28,739 nucleotides of DNA from Chara braunii (GCA_003427395.1 BFEA01000241.1:510348-539086); one strand, 5' to 3'; positions 9,605-19,995 are shown, counted from the stretch's first letter. Notes: generated from the letters alone by a model not told the origin. Program-made: numbers and translations.

Positions 9605-9938
9605 GACAAAGCAAGAGTGAAGGGAATGTGAGCACGGAAGGCATCCTACCCCCGCGTGTCCGAAATCCGATTCAACGGGGGGTTTGAGTTGAACAGTTCA
9701 ACTCCCGTTTCAACTCCCCGTTGAACCGAGTTAAATGTGGTACAACTCGGCCCGCGGATTGTTTTTTTCCAGGCAAAACATAGGTGACAAAAAAAATAAA
9801 AAATATGGGGGTGTAGATTTTTTTGCTCTCTACATCCCCATATTCTTATGTTTACTTTTTTAGCATTAAAATTATTTAAAAAAAATCAAAAACAAAACCG
9901 GACTCAAAACAGATATATTTTTTTTCCTTTTTTTTTTT

Positions 9939-9995
9939 GATTGAATGATTGATTGATTGATTGATTGACTGATTGATTGATTGATTGATTGATTG
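9939..9995 (+). repeat. (GATT)n microsatellite
   Basis: About fourteen tetramers of GATT/TTGA with one variant unit (GACT), preceded by a T-rich run. It abuts G- and C-runs and a short (CA)n tract just before the assembly gap, which probably explains why the gap is there. Confidence 0.95.
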
Positions 9996-10045
9996 GTGGG
10001 GGATGGGTCGCCCCCCCAACCCCCACCCAATCACACACACAAACA

Positions 10046-10700
10046 NNNNNNNNNNNNNNNNNNNNNNNNNNNNNNNNNNNNNNNNNNNNNNNNNNNNNNN
10101 NNNNNNNNNNNNNNNNNNNNNNNNNNNNNNNNNNNNNNNNNNNNNNNNNNNNNNNNNNNNNNNNNNNNNNNNNNNNNNNNNNNNNNNNNNNNNNNNNNNN
10201 NNNNNNNNNNNNNNNNNNNNNNNNNNNNNNNNNNNNNNNNNNNNNNNNNNNNNNNNNNNNNNNNNNNNNNNNNNNNNNNNNNNNNNNNNNNNNNNNNNNN
10301 NNNNNNNNNNNNNNNNNNNNNNNNNNNNNNNNNNNNNNNNNNNNNNNNNNNNNNNNNNNNNNNNNNNNNNNNNNNNNNNNNNNNNNNNNNNNNNNNNNNN
10401 NNNNNNNNNNNNNNNNNNNNNNNNNNNNNNNNNNNNNNNNNNNNNNNNNNNNNNNNNNNNNNNNNNNNNNNNNNNNNNNNNNNNNNNNNNNNNNNNNNNN
10501 NNNNNNNNNNNNNNNNNNNNNNNNNNNNNNNNNNNNNNNNNNNNNNNNNNNNNNNNNNNNNNNNNNNNNNNNNNNNNNNNNNNNNNNNNNNNNNNNNNNN
10601 NNNNNNNNNNNNNNNNNNNNNNNNNNNNNNNNNNNNNNNNNNNNNNNNNNNNNNNNNNNNNNNNNNNNNNNNNNNNNNNNNNNNNNNNNNNNNNNNNNNN
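10046..10700. other. Assembly gap (655 Ns)
   Basis: Undetermined sequence. It is flanked on the left by (CA)n at about 10032-10045 and on the right by an A5 and (AT)n tract at 10701-10725. Any frame that appears to cross it is meaningless. Confidence 1.
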
Positions 10701-10847
10701 AAAAATATATATATATATATATATTTTATATTTTATTTTTAATTTGGTGAAGAATTTCGATGTGACCCTGAGGCAAATGTTGTTCAGTTTATTTTTCTGC
10801 ATAACATAGTTTTTTTCCCGAATTTTTGGACAGTTCGTTTTTTTTTC

Positions 10848-11112
10848 CAACAGGATTCAACGGTGATCCAACGGGATTCAACGGGGATTCAACGGGATTC
10901 AACGGGGATTCAACGGGATTCAACGGGACGTTTTTTTTTTGGTTCACATGCGACCAGCGTCGTGCCCGAGGCCCAATGCACCCTCCCCGTTGAACAATAT
11001 TTAACGGGGAGGGCCCGTTGTACCATTCAACAGGAATTCAACGGGGCCCCGGGGGCTATTCAACGGGTAAAACAGAGTTGAAACTTTCCCGTTGCCCGTT
11101 GAATAGACACAT
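10848..11112 (+). repeat. TTCAACGGG repeat element, right-end copy 2
   Basis: Seven to eight units of GGGATTCAAC or GGGGATTCAAC at about 10853-10929 are followed by a T-run. The unique core homologous to 140-328 comes next and ends GTTGAATAGACACA. Differences from copy 1 are scattered substitutions and small indels, so the two copies diverged independently. It forms the right end of the element annotated at 9656-11115. Confidence 0.8.
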
Positions 11113-11125
11113 ATGCCTACCCCGC

Positions 11126-11760
11126 TCCGAACTCTCTGTATTAAGATGGGGTGGGTGTCTACCCCTCCTGGTCCATACAGTGTTTCCACGACCGTGCGTT
11201 CGGCTCTTGCCCGGGCTAGACCAAAGAACTTTGTGTCCATTTTGCCTTCCATAGAATATTTTGTGATTTTTTCCGGATTCTCGTCCCTTGCCAACGATAA
11301 TGTGTATGTTGTAACAACTAGGATTTAACTGTTTGTAACGTCTGTATGTGATGCTCTGGGTTTTGCATATTAGGTTCTTGTTCTACCTCTTGAAGTTGGC
11401 TCATGAGCATGATTTCCTGTTGGTTGCGCTGATGTGCGAGCTGTTTGGAGAACTCGTTGCATTTTCTGGTCAAGAAGAAAAGACCGTTGTCGAGCGCATC
11501 GGTTCGGCACCGCACGGGGCAGCGCGGGACCCTCCCGACCACGTCACGCAGGAGTCGGTTTTTAATCCTACGTCGCGAATATACATGGAGTTTCCGCAAG
11601 CCGCTCCGGCCGAGTGCACCAGCCATACCTCTCACGAGCCCCTACGACAGGATAGGGCCTACGCGAGGCACGACTTACCTCCACCTTATGGGAGTTGTCA
11701 TCTCCCTTCGGTGGGCGTATCCCCGTCGAGCTACCAGTCCATAGTACGAAAGCTGATCAG
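11126..11760 (-). pseudogene. Possible minus-strand coding trace, unidentified
   Basis: Two adjacent minus-strand frames have protein-like composition. One at 11635-11318 carries NEFSKQLAHQRNQQEIML and SQLQEVEQEPNMQN. The other, 11294 downwards, carries NPEKITKYSMEGKMDTKFF and ERTVVETLYGPGGVDTHP before running into the TTCAACGGG element. A stop and frame change separate them. No domain is recognised. Plus-strand frames of similar length overlap, so strand choice rests only on composition. Confidence 0.25.
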
Positions 11761-11770
11761 TTAAAATCGC

Positions 11771-13252
11771 AGAGGAGGACCAGCCGAGGGAGTTTCTCGT
11801 TCGTTGTAGCTTAGGGGGTACACGCGGTAATACGCCTCTATCGGACCCGCACGCGAACCGACATCTTGGGGGGCTAAGGGTTCAAGCGTGACTCGTCGTC
11901 GGTCGACTAAGACGCATCCCACACACCACGCGCACACCACTTTATGAACACAAAAATAAAACACTCACACACCCCAAACAACGCGACAACACTCCTAGTC
12001 CCTTCAGTAGTCATTCCATAACTTTCCGGTGCGGAAATCGGATAGGTGTCGCGTGCGAGACCTAGTATGAAACCGCGTGGACGCAGGGCCTACTCATATC
12101 GACTAGCAATGCAAACGTACGCAAGCAGTCGCAATGATGGCGTACCATGTAGTACCCATACTCATGCGGTCCTCGTTAATCTTGAGGGTCGCATTCGACA
12201 CTCAAGTGTCGGCTGACACGCGCCTTGAAGGTTAATCTCTCGACGCAGGACAACCGCCAAGCGCGGTTGAAGACCACACACCCTCTTCTGCACTGTGTGT
12301 AGAGTGGGTGGTACACAGGTTTATACCTGTGGTGGCAATCGTTTCTTACTGCCCTGGAGATGAGCCCCACTCCAGGCCTGGACAAAAGTCAAGGGGTTTA
12401 ACTTTGACGGCAGTCACGGACTACAACGTCCAACCAGAAAAATTTCTAAAAGAAAAAGGGTAAAGGAGGGTCTTCCTTTTCTCTCAAACCATAATCTGGA
12501 TAACCCTTGCGCACGATCACTAAAAGTCGCACGCCTATCCAAAACACATACAAATATATACATAGGGTTGAATTATATAGGACGATCAATTCTCACAGTC
12601 ACAGTGGGACTCCTCTCAGCCATATATGTATGTAATCACAGACAGCCACATCAAAGTCCGGACCACAAACATACCTCCAATCACATCAAAGATCCAACAA
12701 AAGTTCACGCACTACGCGGGGTCAACTTCAACCATTCTCTGTACTCACACCCCTCGCTTTAGTCATGCAAGCCTCACTCTTGTGCGACTCCTCAAAGCAA
12801 AATACTCAGTACTTTTCTTTAAATGGTCATTCAAATAAAGTCCAGGTGAAAACACAACAAAACAATTCAAATCACAAGGCTGAAGCCTTTAGGTTGAGTA
12901 GCGAGAGTGAATTGGAGTTGAATCGTAAACCGACGAGTCAGCAACCGACCTGTTATCAATAATAATAGAAGATGACCCTCAAGGGACCAATCTGAATCTA
13001 GTCCGGATCTTGAATCAAACGATCAAGAGGACCTACAATACATGACAGGTCAATGTCCCAGGCTAAACCTATAAGTCCATGGAGAATAATCACCATATCA
13101 CGATCCTACTCAAGCATCCTAATTAACTAAGTCTAAACCTACCTCTAAACCAGTGTCCAAAGCAAAGGTAGACTAATGGTAGAATCTCCTCTATTAAGGG
13201 TGGATCACCAGAATCGCCACCTGTCAAAATATAATATATATCCTTTAAACTA
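11771..13252. other. Interval without a recognisable gene
   Basis: The first 650 bases are mixed composition and the remainder is AT-rich. I see no frame above about 70 codons with recognisable content. A stretch at about 11805-11890 contains an A-box-like TAGCTTAGGGGGT and a B-box-like GGTTCAAGC, but it does not fold into a tRNA cloverleaf. Confidence 0.45.
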
Positions 13253-13790
13253 AGAAAATTTCGGTAGCGCTTCCCGTAGGAAAAGTGTCTTTTCATAATT
13301 TATATAAGTCCAAATATGAAAGCAGAAATAATTTTTAACTCTGGAAAGTCAAATTTTGTACAACTCCCAGAAAGGAAGACTTCCCAGATTTACACTAAGT
13401 CAGATATGAACTCAAAAGACAACTTGAGTTCAACATAGACAAGATTTAACCAACTCCTTAGTTTTGCAGAAATTTCGGCAGCACTCCCTCTAGAAAAGTG
13501 TTATTTCAAAATTTATACAAAACTAAGTCCTGAACTTGAGAATAACTTTGACTTCTCAAAATCCAATTTTGTCTAACTTCCTGAATTAGCAAAAAATTTG
13601 GGCAGCACTCGTTTTAGAAAATGAGACTTTTCAAATTTTTACTAGTGTAGGTCAGATATAAAGAAAAGATAAGTTGAACTTTGACAAGTCAACAATTGAC
13701 TAACTCCTAGGATTTGAAGAAATTTCGGCTGCACTTCTTGTGGAGAAAGTAGCTTGCTAAGATTTATACAAAGCCAAGTACAAAAAATGA
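13253..13790 (+). repeat. Four degenerate units with AATTTCGGCAGCAC core
   Basis: The core (AATTTCGG, then CAGC/TAGC/CTGC, then CACT/CGCT) starts at 13257, 13471, 13595 and 13721. Each unit continues with an A-rich AAAGTG/AAATGAG segment and TTCAAAATTTATAC-like sequence. Spacing is 214, 124 and 126 bases. Within units the CACT-like and AGTG-like parts can pair (13482-13485 with 13497-13500; 13608-13615 with 13618-13625 with one G.T), although loops are small and stems imperfect. From memory, similar motifs occur in non-coding parts of plant Ty3/gypsy elements; this needs checking. Confidence 0.65.
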
Positions 13791-14054
13791 TCCGAGAAAA
13801 TGCGATAATTAATCTAAGTAAAAAAAACTTAGCTCAGAAAATGCAAGAATTAAAACTAACTTCTATAGCTCTAGCACGTGGCGAGCGACTAAAGCAACTA
13901 CCTATCAAACTGAAACTCAGACTAAGTAGTAACCTTACTCAGTCACATGCAGGTCAAACCACAAAGGTAAGTACTCTCACCATCCCAAGTTTATCTAAAC
14001 AATAATAGTTCATGATCTTTCAAGGATTTAACCCTTTATACCCTCCTTACATGA

Positions 14055-14960
14055 GGCATAAGGTCAGGTCACCCAAACTTATGGAATATGTCTAGCTTAG
14101 CCGAGAAGTATACACAAAACAGAGGGCACAACTACTTCTCTCTTCTTTGGGCATATGACCAGACCATTTATAGTCGCCCTGAACTGTTTAAAATATCCAA
14201 GTTATATATATTTGTCTTCCTTTTTGTCTTCTAAGGCTGCATATAACTGAGCTAACTAAAGTTGAGTCTGCCCCTGCTTACCATCAATTTTATTCTTAAT
14301 TATACTCTCTTCAAGTTGTGATAGGCTACAGTCACGATACCACCTAAACTTATAGAACAGTCTGATTAGATCGTTCTCAAATAGAATAATAATAAAGTAC
14401 AGCCAAGTTATAATTTTTGGGTTCCAACATATGCGGCCTTTCAGTCAGACTACCTGAACTTACAAAACAGTCTGGTTATCTGCCTGATTCGTTTCCCTCT
14501 CTTCCAATCTGTGCGTGGCATTGGGCTAGACCACTTGAACTTACAGAACAGTCTGTTCTTTGTCAAGTTCATTTTCTTAAAATAAAACAGGAAGAGGTTG
14601 AGTCACCTAAACTCATAAAATGGCTTAGACCTCCTCATTCAGAATCAAATAAACATCGGAAAACCCAAAATAATCAAGGCGACCAAGGCACTTGAACTTA
14701 CAGAATGCACTTGGTCCCTGAAAAGTCAACCACGTTCAAACCTCATAAGTCAGAGCAGTTAGGCCACCTAAGCTTATAGAACAGCCTGACCCTTCAAGTT
14801 CATGTAAAGCGAGAGCACTAGGTCTCCCCAAACTTATGGGGATTTCCTAGCCTCCAGAGCAATCTGACCCCTTAAACTTATAGAAGGGTCTGACGCTCCA
14901 TGCAAACCAAAATAAACAAAGCACCAAGTCTCTCAAAACTTATGGGGACCTCCCAACCTT
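14055..14960 (+). repeat. Array of short hairpins sharing an AACTTA loop core
   Basis: At least ten units contain AAACTTATAGAACA-like sequence. In seven, the flanks of the core pair with each other but with different stem sequences: CAGAC/GTCTG (14446-14450, 14470-14474), AGAC/GTCT (14528-14531, 14551-14554), GACCAAG/CTTGGTC (14681-14687, 14710-14716), GTTAGGC/GCCTGAC (14758-14764, 14784-14790), CTAGG/CCTAG with inner CCCC/GGGG (14818-14850), GACCC/GGGTC (14866-14870, 14886-14890) and GTCTC/GGGAC (14928-14932, 14945-14949). Units near 14070 and 14350 have the core but poor stems. No protein is encoded convincingly. Confidence 0.75.
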
Positions 14961-16980
14961 AATGACCCAGTCAAACCCTCAATCAAAACAACCCTACATC
15001 CTGTCTTTCCTTGATCCAATTTCTTTTAAGAATCTGCTTTCATACAATCAATAAAGTTGAAACTGAGATTAAACAGACATTCCTTTTACTTAATCCGATT
15101 CAGTGTCCTGAAAGTCAAACAAAGGTCAAAGTAAGGCTGCACACCATATATTCAGTCAAAGATGCAATGGGTAGTACAGATAGGGGTTATACTGGGTTTA
15201 TAAAGGGAAAACAATGGTTACCTGTCAGTTCCCTGCCTCCAGAACTCCTCCTGAGTTCCGGCAGAGCTCCCGCAATCGATGGGCTGACTCCCCACAGAGC
15301 CTTGCTGCGGTCCTGCGGGTTGCAATCCCGCCTGCCGCCTTCCTCTCAGAACAGGATTAGACTGAGAGTTAGAAGGGCAGAGGCAGGGGTTTCAGACTCT
15401 GGAGATACAGGAGGGGGACAAACTCAACTCCCAGGAGAGGGCCTTGTTACCTTCCATCGCCTGAGGGCCCCGCAATGGTCGCCGAAATGGTCAACAGCTC
15501 GGTCAAACTGAAGTCAACCCGCTAACTATTGCCTTCCCGGCGACACTCCAAATCATAGCAATAACCCCCTTTGCATAGGTTACCCGCTCTTCTAAGTCTC
15601 AATGCCTCTTCTCATACAGTTGATGTTCCACTGCACCTTCAGGATCAGGAAGGAGGTCTTAATCTTGTCAGCCCTTGTAATAGCACACCGCTACGCAGCA
15701 GCCACTCAAGAGTAGACCTGAAGGAAAAGATAAGTCAACTATACGCAGTTTGTCGCACGGACACAGCTTTCGCAGCCTTGTCCTTCAACTGCTTCTCATC
15801 CTCACACGCCGAAGACGCAGTCCGCAGTTATCGTAGCATATGCCCGTGCCAATCCTGCAGACCGCCGGCAACCCAGGTTCGTGCCCCTCTCCTTCTCACC
15901 CTTCACCCTCTCTCACTCTCTTCGTTGTTGTCTTGCGCGCAGGTACAAGCTGCCTCCCCGCAGAGCAGCTATGGCGGACCCCCTTCGCAATGACACTCCT
16001 CCACTGCCTTTGACGGGGTGAGCAGTTCATCACGCAATAGGTAAGCCCCAAGCCTGCTGCTCTCTCTTCACCTTGTTAAAGGAATAGGCAGGGCTGCTTA
16101 GCGGCCAGTCGGTAAATCTGCAATCTCCGCAGCTGGTCTCCTAGCTGCTCCACTCGATGAGACGATCAGTGTCCCTTCTTGCAGGCAAGCCCCCCATCCC
16201 GGACCCGCTGGTAGCCACTAGCCGCTTCAAGCATTAGGACAAGCAAGGCTACAACGAAGTTGTACTAAGCCCTGGCCAGGTATATTGCTGCCTGTTACCG
16301 TGGCTCGTTTCTTTGCTCATCCCGCATCGCCCACTTAGGCCAACAGGCACGTACTCCTTTCCTACTTTCTCCCCTCCGTGTGTACGTATATCGTACGTGC
16401 ATGTAGCATCCCCCTCTCTTTGGTCGTTCGCTGTGCCGGATTCATTCAGTAATCCGGAGAGCGAAGACTGCGAACGGGAGGTCCCTGCCCTGCAACTTTC
16501 GCCGAACTTAGCCAGGTAAGTACACTATCCCCCCCTTTCTTCTTTGTGCAAAACAAGAATGAATCTTCCGCTAAATAGTGGACAGATGCATCGAAACTTA
16601 CTGAGTCATTTCTCCTCAACGCGCAACCCCTACCGTCTATACTCCCAAAACTAAACCCCCCTACTGCTAGATTTAACACCGCCATCGCACTCACAGCGCC
16701 TGAAAATCCCATCTTAGTACTTTACTTTGCCCGATTGTATAGAGATTCGGGCGAAATATCGATTTTTTCTTCTAGCACCTCGGACATCCGCTGCCTCCGC
16801 GCACACTATCTTTCCTCTAACTATCTTCCTACTAACCCTCTACTATTTCCGCCTTCATATTCGGCGTCGTCACCCCCGAAAACACCTGGGTAGTATCTTT
16901 CTCTGCCTCGATCTATGAAGAAACAGCCATGCCTCCTGCCTGCCCCTGCGCCTTGGCCCACTACTCCGCCATCCCCGTCC
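14961..16980. other. Gene-poor interval with a possible second primer site
   Basis: Composition changes from AT-rich to C-rich around 15.2 kb. Frames of 140-166 codons at 15011-15511 and 15571-15993 show no recognisable domain. At 15534-15550, TTCCCGGCGACACTCCA resembles the complement of a plant retroelement primer site of the TGGCGCC...GCCGGGGA class, with several mismatches. If real, an unrecognised minus-strand LTR element would extend left from here and its non-coding body would include the hairpin arrays. A splice-donor-like CAGGTAAGT lies at about 16513, without supporting exons. Confidence 0.35.
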
Positions 16981-16984
16981 TCCA

Positions 16985-17915
16985 ATATGCATGCACCTGG
17001 CGCGATTCATCGGCCAGGTTCATCCGCCCTCTCCTCTCTTTCGTTCACTACTGCGCATATCGTTTTCTTGCTAACTCCTAACCTACTCACCTACTGGCAA
17101 AACTAACACCATCATGCACGTCGCCCGGGGCAAAAACCCCTAGTTTGCATCCTCCCTCACCCGTTTTCATCAAGAAACGGGTGAGCTCTGTACTTTCTAC
17201 TTTCGCTTCTTTTTCTCCCATAGCCATCTCCCGCCCCTGCTTTTCCTGCCACGCTCTGCCTACTAACCTGTTGCCGGAACTAACTCCTCCATTCCTTCCG
17301 CAGCCCTCCAAACTCCCGATTTCGACTTTTCTTCAACTCGATTCCATTAGGAATCGAGTGCGCTACCCCACTCTGACTGCGCCTCACCCCTTACTCCGCC
17401 ATCGCTCATCCCCTCGACGTGCATGCATCCGGTGTGGCTTTTGAGCCAGGTTCATTTTGCCTTCCAACACTCCCGTTGGCCTCCTCCTCCCGACATCAGC
17501 GCTGTGCCCGGTCTTTCCCTCGCCATCTCTAATGGCGGGTGCTCCCCGCCTGATTCACTCTCCTTCCTTGCATGAACCCGGTGCATTTTCCCGTCCGGGT
17601 TCGTTCTGCCCGCTCTTGCCACCTTAGTTGCGCTGCGCTGCTGCCTCACTCCGCCCGCCGTCGTTAGCATAGCGCCCGACTGCTACACAGCGCTCCGACC
17701 AGTCTTACTGTCCTTTCTCTCGCCTTCCCGGTACTACTGCCAGCGGCTCGCTGCTGCTAGCGCAGCGTCTGATGGTCGTAATGGCCCGGCCCTACTGCCT
17801 GTCTTCGCCACATGCTAGCGCCCGCTTCTCCTGTTTCCTCCTCCTTGCGTTCGTTTCCCCACTAGTCGCCCCGTCCACAGTCTGCCCCGCCAGCTACCAG
17901 CCTTGGTAGCGCTAT
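16985..17915 (+). repeat. C/T-rich region with a cluster of perfect short hairpins
   Basis: Perfect inverted repeats are frequent: ACCTGGC/GCCAGGT (16995-17001, 17013-17019), GGGG/CCCC (17127-17140), an 11-bp stem CTCACCCGTTT (17156-17166, 17175-17185), a 10-bp stem ACTCGATTCC with ATTA loop (17336-17345, 17350-17359), TGGCT/AGCCA (17435-17448), CGCCAT/ATGGCG (17521-17537), GAACCCGG/CCGGGTTC (17574-17581, 17595-17602) and GCTACCA/TGGTAGC (17893-17910). Several follow GCATGCA- or GCATGAA-like sequence and precede GGTTCATTTTGCC-like sequence, so they look like diverged copies of one unit. No gene is recognised. Confidence 0.65.
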
Positions 17916-18906
17916 CACCCCGTTAAGTTCTTCACTCGCCCCCACGGCCGGTCCCCTCAGCCTATGGTCCGAGGGCGGCCTGCTACAGCCTTTCCTTGTC
18001 CCGCTCCACTCCAACAGTGTCCGCCACCACCTCGGGCCCCCAATGGCCAAGCTCCGCTCAGACAGCTGGCCTCTGGACTGAGGAAGTGGTCCGCTTTAAG
18101 GCCTATACGTGGGCCTTGGTAAACCGGGCCCGGTACGACCTTCGGCGGTAGTAGCAAAATTCAAATATGAACTTTGAGAATCAAGGTGGGGAAGGGTTCC
18201 CTACGACCGTGGCGTCGCTGCGACCTCCCAACAGCGCCCCGGACCGCTCCGCTCTACTGCGCCAGGTGCGACCCACCATCTCCAGACTTTAAATGGCATG
18301 CTCATACCCGAACCTCCCACAGCAGATCGTGGTTGGCGGGCAGCGCATCCGCAGAAGGGTCCCCGCCACTCGGTTTCCCTCCGCTTCGTGGGCGTAGGAA
18401 CCCGAACTCAGGCCCGTTCCCCGTTCGTCTAACAGGGTACTAACCGGACCGGCCCCGCCGGCCTCAGGACCAATCACCAGCAAGAACAATAAATAATAAT
18501 AAATCCAAAAATAATTTAAAAAAAAGACAAAAATAAAAGCGAAACCCGGAAACTAAATAAGAACCTGGTCGTCGCCCCACCAGCCTTCGATGCCGCGCAC
18601 CCGTTTATCATGCAGAAGTCTTACCGTTGTCAAAGCCGGTCTCCACGCCCGTGCGCGCGTCTCGGTCAGACGTACCAGTCAAAATTACCATATTAATTAA
18701 TCCTAAATTAAATCAGAAATAAATAAATAAATAAATAAATAAATAAAATTTAACCGGCGATCACGCCGGCCCTTCGGTCATCGATAAATAAAATCACGCG
18801 CGCCTCAAGTCTGCGACACACTCTCTATTCTAGTCAACCATCTAGTCAAATGTAAACGACAGACCCTGCCGCAACTCGTGCGGTACACTCAAACTTTAAA
18901 TTAAAC
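17916..18906. other. Interval without a recognisable gene; AAAT microsatellite
   Basis: No coding sequence is recognised. (AAAT)n occupies about 18717-18746 and a looser AATA-rich tract lies at 18487-18540. A perfect 6-bp hairpin CCGGCG-atca-CGCCGG is at 18754-18769, beside the microsatellite. The interval separates the hairpin cluster from the end of the LINE remnant. Confidence 0.55.
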
Positions 18907-19995
18907 TTATTTCCTGTCACTTGCAAAAACCAGGGCGGATACCCTTGTAAGGGTATTCGCGCCGACACCCATGTTGAACCATGTTGAGGTTGAGTCGACC
19001 TCCGGTTTGCGGTCTCTCCAATAGGCCCAAGCCTACGCCATATACCGCTGAAATATGGTAAGGTGAAGCAGCAAAGTGTTTAACTTGTAGAAGCCAGGAC
19101 CTTGGTCTAGTCTCTTCCGTAAGGTCAGGGCCACCATTTACATTTTGTGGTCCACGCTTGGGTGGGGACTGGAAGGGAGTACTACAGCTAAAGTTAGGCC
19201 GCTCGCCAAGGCTTCTGAGACTAAAATTAAATTTATTCTGGACTTTGAGAGTCTGGATGGGTTATTATTGTGGAGGCAGGCGAAAGCCCGTTCTGTGGGA
19301 AAAATACGCTAGAAGGATTCGAAGAGAGAAAGGTTGCTAGTACATAAACGATTGATTATCCGTTCGTCCTTTTCGGCATGATGCAGAGTGGACAGGAGCA
19401 CTTGCCAGCGGTCTAACCATCGGTCCGGGGCAGCATTGAACTCCCATAGCAAAATTATCGTAATGCCCTGTGGGATTTTTGTTTGGATTATTTCAAAAAA
19501 AAATTATTGTTCGTGCAATGTAATGGGGGCATATATGCAAAAAATACAAACCACCTCGAGATCTAGTGCCCCCAATATCCACACCCACCGACCCTCCTCC
19601 CGGTCTCGGTCCCAGTAACACATCCAAGCGGGACTCCGGGGGAACCCAAATTACTGTCCCTGCCCTTGTCGAGCTGGGCGCATTCGCCCGATATGCCAAG
19701 AAGGGCCAGACCGCCTTGTGTGCCCTGTGATGCTCTCGTATGTCCACCAGGTGGGTTTCTTGAACAAAGACTACGTCGGACCAGCTCCGCCCTCCCACTC
19801 CCCGAAGCTGGTCCCATATTGCCTAGGTTTTGTCCGGGTTGTGGGTGGCCAGGCCGTTGACATTGGTGGATTTGAGGTCCAAGTCCGTGTTCTGCAGCAT
19901 TTGTCTCCGGGTCCTATTTCGGCCATACACAGCATTTATGCACTCCATTTGCGTCAATTTCCTCGTCACCCACTCCTGTCGATGGGCTCATAGCG
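18907..19995 (-). pseudogene. LINE APE-like endonuclease domain, decayed
   Basis: The domain nicks target DNA to prime LINE insertion. Motifs in order are STNVNGLATHN, an in-frame TAG, SDVVFVQETHL (catalytic Glu; QETHL at 19748-19762), a frameshifted YAP-like segment, WEFNAAPDRWLDRW (19446 downwards; normally GDFN), SRINLILVSEAL (normally SRIDLI or similar) and SVDHKM (normally SDH; Asp-His at 19147-19152). GPGFYKLNTLLLHLT follows, which resembles the conserved post-endonuclease segment. Two catalytic or structural Asp residues are Glu and Asn here, and stops occur after LFESF, HKM and YMA. The protein is inactive. The frame ends at a TAA at 18907. Confidence 0.85.

Larger units (their letters stand above)
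9656..11115. mobile_element. TTCAACGGG element with both ends (contains the N gap)
   Basis: The left end starts GTGTCCGAAATCCGATTCAACGG. The right end, read on the opposite strand, gives GTGTCTATTCAACGGG, so the ends share GTGTC and ATTCAACGGG in inverted orientation. The flanks carry CCTACCCCCGC (9645-9655) and CCTACCCCGC (11116-11125), a candidate target-site duplication differing by one C. Near the left end is a palindrome with one-base spacer, GAGTTGAAC-a-GTTCAACTC (9686-9704). A hairpin at 9802-9844 (14 of 15 paired), AT-rich DNA, a GATT microsatellite and 655 Ns fill the middle. No transposase is visible, but the gap could hide sequence. Confidence 0.55.

Noticed and set aside
9876-10850. 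Long frames of 250-324 codons on both strands across 10 kb
   Set aside because: They consist almost wholly of the 655-base N gap with low-complexity ends; no real coding sequence.
11805-11895. tRNA gene or tRNA-derived SINE
   Set aside because: A-box-like and B-box-like strings are present but about 70 bases apart, and the sequence gives no cloverleaf, acceptor stem or anticodon arm.
13754-14005. 83-codon plus-strand gene
   Set aside because: It starts inside an AATTTCGG repeat unit, has ordinary AT-rich low-information composition and no recognisable domain.
16505-16520. Splice donor CAGGTAAGT marking a multi-exon gene
   Set aside because: The upstream frame has no recognisable content and no matching acceptor or downstream exon could be supported.
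18935-18960. 12-bp hairpin (ATACCCTT-gt-AAGGGTAT) as a separate element
   Set aside because: It lies within the readable LINE remnant frame (GANTLTRVSALVFA), so it is most simply part of decayed coding sequence.
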